From Trueperella pecoris (lineage in GTDB: Bacteria; Actinomycetota; Actinomycetes; Actinomycetales; Actinomycetaceae): 64,000 nt of DNA. The notes under the pieces were generated by a model. That model ran no database searches and had not been told where the DNA came from. It saw only the letters and a program-made list of their open reading frames with translations. Of this stretch, positions 57,599 to 64,000 are shown piece by piece. The translations under genes were made by a program, and so were the position numbers. Location of the stretch: NCBI RefSeq assembly GCF_014926385.1, contig NZ_CP053291.1:1860001-1924000 (forward strand), in the 5' to 3' direction. Within the stretch, counting starts at the first letter, position 1; the number at the start of each line of letters is the position of its first letter.

Positions 57599-58237
57599 AT
57601 GAGCGAAAATCGGACTGAAAAGGGAGCCAACTACGGCTTCTTCTTCGATCAGGAGATATGTACAGGCTGTAAGGCGTGCCAGATTGCGTGCAAGGACAAG
57701 CACGACCTCCCGCTGGGTGTGAACTGGCGCCGCGTCGTCGAATATTCAGGCGGTACGTGGCAAAAGCAAGGGCAAACGCTTACCCCGCACGTCTTCTCCT
57801 ACTACACGTCGATTTCGTGCAACCACTGCGAGGAAGCCATTTGCATGCAGGTGTGCCCGACGACGGCGATGAGCCGCCGCGAAGACGGCACCGTGTACGT
57901 CGACTCCTCCAAGTGCGTGGGTTGCCGTTACTGTGAGTGGGCCTGCGCCTATGGCGCTCCGCAGTTCAACGCGGAAACCGGCCACATGTCCAAGTGCGAC
58001 CTGTGCTATGACTACCGCGAGCAGGGCCAGGCGCCGGCGTGTGTGGATGCCTGCCCGTCGCGTGCTCTCGATTGGGGACCCATCGAGGATCTACGCTCGA
58101 CGTATGGCAGCGAAGACGGCGTCGCGCCGCTTCCGGATCCGTCGATCACCAAGCCGCGACTGGTGATCAACCCCCACAAGGACGCCCAGCCGTGGAACAC
58201 CCAGGCCGGCATGATTGCAAACCCGAAGGAGATCTGA
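57599..58237 (+). CDS. dmsB: DMSO reductase iron-sulfur subunit B
   Basis: 212 residues. Four [4Fe-4S] clusters: CTGCKACQIACKDKHDLP, CNHCEEAICMQVCPTTAMS, CVGCRYCEWACAYGAPQF and CDLCYDYREQGQAPACVDAC. All sixteen cysteines are present. It passes electrons from DmsC to DmsA and travels with DmsA. Starts 5 bases after the dmsA stop; ATG at 57599 preceded by CCAAGGAGGATTAGGACTC. Confidence 0.96.
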   Translation: MSENRTEKGANYGFFFDQEICTGCKACQIACKDKHDLPLGVNWRRVVEYSGGTWQKQGQTLTPHVFSYYTSISCNHCEEAICMQVCPTTAMSRREDGTVYVDSSKCVGCRYCEWACAYGAPQFNAETGHMSKCDLCYDYREQGQAPACVDACPSRALDWGPIEDLRSTYGSEDGVAPLPDPSITKPRLVINPHKDAQPWNTQAGMIANPKEI

Positions 58238-58238
58238 C

Positions 58239-59270
58239 ATGAATCTTCATGAACTCCCGATGATCCTCTTCACGGTCATCGCCCAAATGTGCGTGGGCAT
58301 GTTTATCATCCTTGGACTCGTCCAGATGTGGCTCTCGGCGCGCACCGACGAAAAGACTGCCGATCGTTTGACGACGCCGATCGTCTACCTCATCGGCCCG
58401 GCCTTGGTCTTTGGCCTGATCGCCTCCATGTTCCACATGAACGACGTCACCCACACGCTGAACGTCATCCGCAACGTGGCCACGTCGTGGCTGAGCCGCG
58501 AGATTGTGTTCGGTGTGGGCTTCGCCGGCTTGGGCTTCGTTTTCGCCTTCATGCAGTGGTTCAAGATTGCCTCCTTCAGGATCCGCCAGCTCGTGGCGTT
58601 CTTGGCGGGAATCTTCGGCATTGGCTTGATCGTGTCGATGTCGATGATTTACTCGACCCTTCCTACCGTTCCGGCGTGGAACACGTGGGTTGTTCCCTTC
58701 CACTTTTTCATGACGGCGATCGTGCTCGGCTCTGCGGCGGTGACTGTTTCGCTTGTGCTGATGACCTTGGTTCGTCAGCGTGAGCAGCGGCGCGCACCCG
58801 TAGAGATTCCCACCAAGAGCTCCGCCGCCCCCAATGCCGGCAAGTCTTGGATGGACGCCCTCGGGTTCACCGCGAACGCACGTGAGATCAACGCGGCCAC
58901 CACCGAGGAGGAGTGGCGCTGGACAGTAGCTATCATTCGCTTTTGTGCGGCGATGGCCGCTCTGGCGGCCGTGGCGATCCTGATCTCCTACGTCATGCAC
59001 CTGCAGAACTTGGCGATGAACCCCGATCCGGCGGCTGCGACGTCTGCGGCGGTCTTCGCCGGCGCCTTCTTCTGGGTCAGGCTTATTCTCCTGGGCGTCG
59101 GGGCCGTGGCCATTGGCTTCGTCGCCTACCGGATGGCCGAGCCGAAGGCCCTCGCTAACCCGGTGCCGCTGGCCGCCTGGGTGAGCCTCGGTTTGGTGAT
59201 CCTTCTGGCCGCCGAGCTGATGGGCCGCTCGCTGCACTACGATTCGCAGCAACTCATCGGCATCGGATAA
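58239..59270 (+). CDS. dmsC: DMSO reductase membrane anchor subunit C
   Basis: 343 residues with eight predicted membrane helices (for example LFTVIAQMCVGMFIILGLVQ, SREIVFGVGFAGLGFVFAFM). It oxidises menaquinol and anchors DmsAB. NLHELPMILFTVIAQ at the N-terminus is typical of DmsC. ATG at 58239 overlaps nothing and follows GAAGGAGATCTGAC; only one base separates it from the dmsB stop. A charged cytoplasmic loop (about 182-225) is longer than in E. coli DmsC. Confidence 0.93.
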   Translation: MNLHELPMILFTVIAQMCVGMFIILGLVQMWLSARTDEKTADRLTTPIVYLIGPALVFGLIASMFHMNDVTHTLNVIRNVATSWLSREIVFGVGFAGLGFVFAFMQWFKIASFRIRQLVAFLAGIFGIGLIVSMSMIYSTLPTVPAWNTWVVPFHFFMTAIVLGSAAVTVSLVLMTLVRQREQRRAPVEIPTKSSAAPNAGKSWMDALGFTANAREINAATTEEEWRWTVAIIRFCAAMAALAAVAILISYVMHLQNLAMNPDPAAATSAAVFAGAFFWVRLILLGVGAVAIGFVAYRMAEPKALANPVPLAAWVSLGLVILLAAELMGRSLHYDSQQLIGIG

Positions 59271-59284
59271 CAGCCGACGCGATG

Positions 59285-59324
59285 GTGGTGCCCCCGGACC
59301 TGCGTGCCGGGGGCACCACTCTTT
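59285..59324 (+). terminator. Terminator of dmsABC
   Basis: GTGGTGCCCCCGG and CCGGGGGCACCAC, 13-bp perfect stem, 9-base loop, followed by TCTTTT. It ends dmsABC before the IS3 element. Confidence 0.9.
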
Positions 59325-59460
59325 TCCGCCCTCTTCGACTCTTCCGCAGTCCTTTCCCACTTTTCCCAGCCATTTCCCGCTTTTCTGCCGCGAGGGCACG
59401 GCGCACAGACGCTGGATAAAAAGTGTCGGTGGGGTGGCCTAAGAATTAGGTCCACTTGGT

Positions 59461-60342
59461 TTAAGCGTTGACCGTGTTTTCTTGTTTCCATTGTTCCGCA
59501 TACTTCCGCGGGCTGAGGTAGCCGAGTGCGGAGTGCGGATGGAAGTCATTGTAGCGCCGTGACCACTGGGCCACGAGTAGGCGGGCATGCTCAAGGTTCT
59601 CGATACTGTTGTCCTCGAGGAGTTCGTCTCTCATCCGGTTATGGAACGACTCAACGAACCCGTTATGCCATGGCTGGCCTGGCGGAATGAGCGCTTGGAT
59701 CGTCTTATCCTCGGCCGCCCAAACCTCGAGGGCGTGGGCGATGAACTCAGGCCCGTTGTCCATCCGAATCACCCTAGGGCGTCCTCCGCGCTCCAGACAA
59801 GCCACGTCGAGCAGTTCGATCACCGAGCCCGCATCAAGCTTTTTATCGACCGCGAAGGCGACGTGCTCGCGGGTGTATTCATCAATAATGTTGCAAATCT
59901 TGATCATCTTGCCATGCCAGGTTGAATCGAACTGGAAGTCCAACGCCCACACGTCGTTCGGGTACTGGCCAGCAGGAACATCACGCTGGCCGTGACCACT
60001 GAGGCGTTTACGCTTCTTGCGCGGCAACACGCGTAGACCTTCTTCACGCCACAAGCGCCGGAAAGTTTCCCGGCATACCCCATAACCCTCGGCGAGGGCG
60101 TTTCTCCAGGCACGCCGGTGTCCCCACCGGCGGTGATCACGCGCGAACTCGTGCATCCACTCGCGCAAGTCCGCGTATTTATCCGGCGTGCTTTCACGGG
60201 TCCTAGCGCGCCGGTAAGCACTGCGAGAGAGCCCAACGATCTGGCAGGAAAGTCTTTGGGAATAGCCCAGCCCAACGAGATGCCAGACGGCATCATGGCG
60301 GCGAGCTGGGCTTAGAAGTTTCCCTCCGATAATTCTTTCCAC
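59461..60342 (-). CDS. IS3-family transposase OrfB (integrase domain)
   Basis: 293 residues, rve-type DDE integrase core: DVWALDFQFDSTW (D), RVIRMDNGPEFIAHALEVWA (D), and NGFVESFHNRMRDELL (E) followed by the conserved YNDFHPHSALGYLSP. HTH-21-like N-terminal part with RRWGHRRAWRNAL. It can start at GTG 60342, or be made as OrfAB fusion by -1 frameshift at GGGAAAC (60324-60318). Intact. Confidence 0.94.
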   Translation of the reverse strand: MERIIGGKLLSPARRHDAVWHLVGLGYSQRLSCQIVGLSRSAYRRARTRESTPDKYADLREWMHEFARDHRRWGHRRAWRNALAEGYGVCRETFRRLWREEGLRVLPRKKRKRLSGHGQRDVPAGQYPNDVWALDFQFDSTWHGKMIKICNIIDEYTREHVAFAVDKKLDAGSVIELLDVACLERGGRPRVIRMDNGPEFIAHALEVWAAEDKTIQALIPPGQPWHNGFVESFHNRMRDELLEDNSIENLEHARLLVAQWSRRYNDFHPHSALGYLSPRKYAEQWKQENTVNA

Positions 60343-60596
60343 GCAGCCTTCTCCAGCTCTGCCTGACCCAGGAGGCGTTTGAGGCGCGTGTTCTCATCGC
60401 GCAGGCGCTGGAGCTCTTTCGCTTCGCTCTTGGTCATCGACCCATAGGTTGCCTGCCACCTATTCAACGTGGCTTCACTAATCCCAAGTTCGGTCAGGAT
60501 CTGAGCCGTCGTCGAGCCTGATTCCTTCATCTCCCGCGCCTTATCAAGCTTACGAACAATCTGCTCAGGAGTATGCTTACTGAACTTCTTCACCAT
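60312..60596 (-). CDS. IS3-family transposase OrfA (HTH)
   Basis: 94 residues. HTH segment STTAQILTELGISEATLNRW, then the leucine zipper LKRLLGQAELEKAAWKELSE used for dimerisation. Ends ten codons into OrfB. The heptamer GGGAAAC is placed in the OrfA frame as G GGA AAC three bases before the stop, as a -1 slip site requires. Confidence 0.93.
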   Translation of the reverse strand: MVKKFSKHTPEQIVRKLDKAREMKESGSTTAQILTELGISEATLNRWQATYGSMTKSEAKELQRLRDENTRLKRLLGQAELEKAAWKELSEGNF

Positions 60597-60703
60597 TCAT
60601 CCATTCTCCCCACCCACAGGCAGGGGATCAACGGACAACACTCAAGTCACCTGGACCTAAAAACCTAGGGCACTCCATCGGAGCTGGCCCGTAGAATGAT
60701 GAC

Positions 60704-62875
60704 ATGACAACAACACCGCATGCCCCGAAAGTCGCTCCCCGAGCCACCGCCACGGATCTCATCGATCCGTATCTTGAGCTGGAGGAGATCAATGATTCCA
60801 CCCGCGCTTGGGTGACCGAGCGCTCCCAGCGCACGCTGGACCAATTTGGTGGGAAGAAGTTTGGCGCCTATCGGGATGCGGTGGCGGAGATTCTCTCGGC
60901 CAAGGACAAGCTCGATCTTGGAACGAAGCGCGGGGAGTGGATCTACAACTTTTACACCGATGGTGATTATCCGCGTGGGCTGTGGAGACGTGCCGCCGTC
61001 GCGGATTATTTGGCGAACGCTCAGGCGGACATCGAATGGGAGGTGCTCCTCGATGTGGGCGCGCTCGGCGAGGACGAGGGCCAGTCGTGGGTGTTTCGTG
61101 GCGCCTCGTTGCTGTATCCCACCTATGATCGGGCGCTTGTCACGCTCTCGCCGGGTGGTTCGGACTCGAACGTCGTGCGGGAATTTGATGTCGAAGCGAA
61201 GTCGTTCCTCGAGTCTGGATTCGTCAAGGGCGATTCGAAGGGGGCGATGAGCTGGGTTGATCGGGACACGGTGGTGATCTCGGCGGACTTCGGGCCTGGC
61301 ACCTTGACGGACTCGGGTTACCCCAACAGTGCGCGCCTGTGGCGCCGCGGCCAGGATCTGAGCGATGCTCCCGTCATCGTTGAGGGCTCCAAGCACGACG
61401 TCGTTTCGGGTGCTCACTACGATCACACGCCCGGTCACGAACGCCTGCTCACCTATCGGGCCACCGATTTCCGAACAACAATCGAATACCTCGTGGATAT
61501 CGACGCCGTTGCGGCAGGTCACGGCGGATGTACCGTTCCGGCTGAGGAGGCTGGCGAGGCGCTTCCGGCGGCGCTCACCGAGATCCTGCTGCCACGCTCG
61601 GCCGAGGTGGGGCTTGTGCGCGATTGGGCGCTGTTGACCTTGCGCCATGACTGGGAGCTCGAGGGCCGCACGATTCCCGCTGGCGCTCTGGCAATTTTGC
61701 CGTTCGATAGGGCGGTGGCCGGTCCCTCGGCCGATGACGTCCAGGTGCTGTATGAGCCTACGGCTTCGTCCTCGTTCCTGGATTTGACGACGACGAAGTC
61801 GGGCATCATCTTGACCATTCTTGACAACGTCAAGACTCGCCTATTCTTCTGCGCGGATCCGCACGCGGCCGATCAGAGCAAGGACGAGCGGTGGGAGATT
61901 TTCGAGGTCACCCCCAGGGCAGCCGAGTTTGCGACGGTCAGTGTGGCCGGCGTCGACCCGGATGAGTCAGATGACGTGTGGCTCACCATCTCCGATTTCC
62001 TCACCCCCACCACGCTCTACCACGGTCCCGTCAGCAGAACCGAGTTGCACGTGGCCAAGCTGCGGGCCGCCACGTCTCGCTTCAACGCCGAGGGCCTTGA
62101 GATTCGCCAACAGTGGGCGCAGTCCGCCGACGGCACGAAGGTTCCGTATTTCATCATCGGCCCAACCGCCGCCCTCGAAGGACAGCCCGCGCGCACCCTC
62201 CTCGATGGGTATGGTGGCTTCGAAGTCTCGCGCCTGCCCTCCTATATCTCTACGTACGGCAAGGTGTGGTTGGAAGAGGGCGGCGTGTACGTCGTCGCGA
62301 ATATTCGTGGCGGTGGCGAGTTCGGCCCGGCGTGGCATCAGGCCGCCTTGAAAGCTAACCGGAATAAGGCATACGAAGATTTTGCGGCAGTTGCCAAGGA
62401 TCTTGTCAGTCGCGGTCATACGACCGTTGATCAGTTAGGTGCGATTGGTGGCTCCAACGGGGGTTTGCTCATGGGCAACATGTACACCACCTACCCGGAG
62501 CTTTTCGGCGCGATTGTCTGCCGCGTGCCGCTTCTCGACATGAAGCGCTTCTCCCATCTTCTCGCGGGAGCCTCCTGGATGGGAGAATATGGCGATCCGG
62601 ATACCGAGGACTGGTCCTACATGGAGCGGTATTCCGCCTACCATAACGTGGGCACCGAGCCACACCCGCCGATCCTGCTCACCACCTCTACTAGGGATGA
62701 CCGCGTCCACCCCGGCCACGCCCGCAAGTTCCACGCACTGCTGGAGGAGATGGGGCACGAGACGTGGTTGTATGAGAACACGGAGGGCGGTCACGCCGGT
62801 GCGGCGGACATCGAGCAGGTTTCTCTCATGACCGCGCTTATCTTTTCCTTCCTCGATCAGCAACTCGCCAAGTAG
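60704..62875 (+). CDS. Prolyl oligopeptidase family serine peptidase (S9A)
   Basis: 723 residues: an N-terminal helix and beta-propeller, then an alpha/beta hydrolase domain. Catalytic serine in LGAIGGSNGGLLMGNMYTTY, aspartate in TRDDRVHPGHARKF, histidine in NTEGGHAGAADI; oxyanion-side GGGEFGPAWHQAAL also fits. No signal sequence. The start ATG at 60704 lies only 43 bases past the IS3 end, so its promoter may be partly IS-derived or damaged. torD follows after 14 bases. Confidence 0.94.
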   Translation: MTTTPHAPKVAPRATATDLIDPYLELEEINDSTRAWVTERSQRTLDQFGGKKFGAYRDAVAEILSAKDKLDLGTKRGEWIYNFYTDGDYPRGLWRRAAVADYLANAQADIEWEVLLDVGALGEDEGQSWVFRGASLLYPTYDRALVTLSPGGSDSNVVREFDVEAKSFLESGFVKGDSKGAMSWVDRDTVVISADFGPGTLTDSGYPNSARLWRRGQDLSDAPVIVEGSKHDVVSGAHYDHTPGHERLLTYRATDFRTTIEYLVDIDAVAAGHGGCTVPAEEAGEALPAALTEILLPRSAEVGLVRDWALLTLRHDWELEGRTIPAGALAILPFDRAVAGPSADDVQVLYEPTASSSFLDLTTTKSGIILTILDNVKTRLFFCADPHAADQSKDERWEIFEVTPRAAEFATVSVAGVDPDESDDVWLTISDFLTPTTLYHGPVSRTELHVAKLRAATSRFNAEGLEIRQQWAQSADGTKVPYFIIGPTAALEGQPARTLLDGYGGFEVSRLPSYISTYGKVWLEEGGVYVVANIRGGGEFGPAWHQAALKANRNKAYEDFAAVAKDLVSRGHTTVDQLGAIGGSNGGLLMGNMYTTYPELFGAIVCRVPLLDMKRFSHLLAGASWMGEYGDPDTEDWSYMERYSAYHNVGTEPHPPILLTTSTRDDRVHPGHARKFHALLEEMGHETWLYENTEGGHAGAADIEQVSLMTALIFSFLDQQLAK

Positions 62876-62889
62876 CGAAAGGACTCACC

Positions 62890-63531
62890 ATGCTTCACGA
62901 CGACCGCCTCGAGGCTCTCGCCGCCGCTTTCCTCACCTTGGGCCGCCTTCACCTCGATTCCCCGGACTCGGCAACGCTCACCCAGCTCGCGGGCATGTAC
63001 CTCGAATGGCCGCTGGCCGGGCCTGATGCGTCGGCTCACACCGCGCAGGGGCTCGACTACTGGTCGGCGTCGTTCGGCGTGGGCGAAGATGCCCAGGCGC
63101 TGCGCAAGGATCTCAACGATCTTTACGGGCGCACGGCGGCCGCGAAAGTGGCTCCGTTTGAATCGGTTCACCGGGGCGAGGGCCTCGTCTTTGACGAGGA
63201 GACCTTGCAGGTTCGCGCCGAATATCGCCAGCTCGGGTTGCAGGCCCCGCGCCTGCACAAGGAGCCGGACGATCACATCGGCCTTGAATTCAACTTCGTG
63301 GCGCAGGGGCTCGTGCGGGCTCTCGAGGCGCTCGATGGATCGTCGTTCGTCGACGCCGATCGCTACGTCGGGCTTGTCCGCCGCTTCTACACCGAGCACT
63401 TAGCTCTGTGGGCTCCGCAGATGCTGGCCAGTGCGCGCGATGCTGCATCGTCGGACTTCTACCGAGGGCTCGCCGCACTCTCGCTCGGCGCTCTTGAGGA
63501 GCTTGCAAGCGCCCTCGACTCAGCGAACTAG
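62890..63531 (+). CDS. TorD/DmsD-family maturation chaperone
   Basis: 213 residues, all-alpha. The family signature E(Y)xxLGL...P.xxxP.DHIGLE.NF is visible as EYRQLGLQAPRLHKEPDDHI followed by GLEFNFVAQ. These proteins bind the twin-arginine signal of the molybdoenzyme until cofactor insertion is complete; DmsA above is the obvious client. It is separated from dmsABC by 3.6 kb holding the IS3 element and a peptidase gene. ATG at 62890 has CGAAAGGACTCACC upstream. Confidence 0.9.
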   Translation: MLHDDRLEALAAAFLTLGRLHLDSPDSATLTQLAGMYLEWPLAGPDASAHTAQGLDYWSASFGVGEDAQALRKDLNDLYGRTAAAKVAPFESVHRGEGLVFDEETLQVRAEYRQLGLQAPRLHKEPDDHIGLEFNFVAQGLVRALEALDGSSFVDADRYVGLVRRFYTEHLALWAPQMLASARDAASSDFYRGLAALSLGALEELASALDSAN

Positions 63532-63540
63532 GATCGAACC

Positions 63541-64000
63541 GTGAACGACGCAACCCGGCTCCTCATCACCACCAGCATCGGCCTCGCCGTCATGGTGGTC
63601 GCCATTCTCGGCCTCCAACGCTGGGCCGGGCTTCGTGTTGGCGTCCAGCCTCTCGTGGCGGCCCTGCGCGCGGTGGCGCAGCTTGCGGCGCTTGCGCTCG
63701 TCCTGCATGGGATATTCCAGTATCCGTGGACTGCGGTGTTGATGCTGGCCGGCATGTTGACTGTGGCCGCGCTGACCTCGGGCAACAGGTTGCGTCAGCT
63801 CCCCTATGGGCGCAGAGCGGCGGCGCTGGGCATTTCTAGTGCCGCGTTGATCGTCGTCGCACTCATTTTCTCGATGCAGATGATGGAGCTCACCGTCTCG
63901 AACTTTATCGCGGTCGGCGGCATGATCACCGGAAACTCAATGTCAGCAGCGACCCTGTCCGGGCGTCGCTTTATGGCAAGCTCGCAGGCCCAGCGCGGCG
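63541..64000 (+). CDS. FetB/UPF0014-family ABC permease (partial, runs off the window)
   Basis: 153 codons visible, GTG at 63541. Hydrophobic helices (TTSIGLAVMVVAILGLQ, AVAQLAALALVLHGIF, LGISSAALIVVALIFS) and the motif GGMITGNSMSAATLSGRRF match FetB/YbbM, the permease of an iron-export ABC transporter. A FetA ATPase gene is not in the window, but could lie beyond the end. Starts 9 bases after torD. Confidence 0.82.
   Translation, partial: MNDATRLLITTSIGLAVMVVAILGLQRWAGLRVGVQPLVAALRAVAQLAALALVLHGIFQYPWTAVLMLAGMLTVAALTSGNRLRQLPYGRRAAALGISSAALIVVALIFSMQMMELTVSNFIAVGGMITGNSMSAATLSGRRFMASSQAQRG

Larger units (their letters stand above)
59446..60660 (-). mobile_element. IS3-family insertion sequence (about 1215 bp)
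   Basis: Contains orfA and orfB in overlapping frames. Ends carry TTAGGTCCA (59446-59454) and its inverse TGGACCTAA (60652-60660), with weaker matches inward. No clear target duplication was recognised, so the exact ends may shift by a few bases. Confidence 0.88.

Overview
The window is GC-rich chromosomal DNA from an actinobacterium. The evidence is a mycothione reductase, HspR/HAIR control of dnaK and clpB, GTP-type PEP carboxykinase, and many GTG/TTG starts with overlapping stop/start codons. The gene set fits an Actinomycetaceae-like organism (Trueperella/Arcanobacterium type), but that placement is inference from gene content. No rRNA, tRNA or CRISPR array was seen.

Layout. 0.1-9.1 kb (minus strand): RNB ribonuclease, sterol-carrier-like protein, gdhA, a TetR-type regulator broken in a C10 run, purC, pckG, purA. 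9.5-10.1 kb: a hypothetical membrane protein. 10.2-11.7 kb: IS30 copy 1. 11.9-15.8 kb: fba, sirtuin, phosphate transporter. 15.7-17.1 kb: a one-gene cassette (AbiEi-like N-terminus plus DUF559-type nuclease) between two long direct repeats that duplicate the 3' end of the phosphate transporter gene. 17.1-27.8 kb: housekeeping genes, including xthA, mtr, clpB and nei. 28.0-29.5 kb: IS30 copy 2, apparently identical to copy 1. 29.6-38.9 kb: YkvI-type membrane protein, gluQ, a large wall-anchored secreted nuclease, an S9 peptidase and a glycerophosphodiesterase. 39.0-43.9 kb: dnaK-grpE-dnaJ-hspR. 44.1-51.1 kb: pyrD, a lipoprotein interrupted by an amber codon, and the pyrR-B-C-F-E operon behind a PyrR-type attenuator. 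52.0-52.3 kb: a cluster of short palindromic repeats. 52.5-54.8 kb: a persulfide module (small Cys-rich protein, CoA-disulfide reductase/rhodanese fusion, CstR-like repressor and its operator). 54.9-63.5 kb: dmsABC, an IS3-family element, a prolyl oligopeptidase and the TorD-type chaperone. The window ends inside a FetB-type permease gene.

How parts work together. The pyr operon makes UMP and has a leader hairpin with a CAGAGA loop followed by an intrinsic terminator just before pyrR. Heat-shock genes share inverted HAIR boxes, and their repressor HspR is the last gene of the dnaK operon. A cysteine-pair repressor without the copper-site histidine faces the CoADR-rhodanese gene across a perfect dyad operator, which points to sulfane-sulfur control. 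The DMSO reductase genes and their maturation chaperone lie on either side of an IS3 insertion and a peptidase gene.

Most notable observations: (1) both IS30 copies sit exactly at the dyad centre of members of one palindromic repeat family, with 3-bp target duplications, and an empty member remains at 52082-52116; (2) the direct-repeat-bounded nuclease cassette, whose two 72-nt palindromes differ by a compensated base pair; (3) the TetR gene with a G10 run breaking its frame and a G9 run at its translation start, a layout that suggests phase variation.
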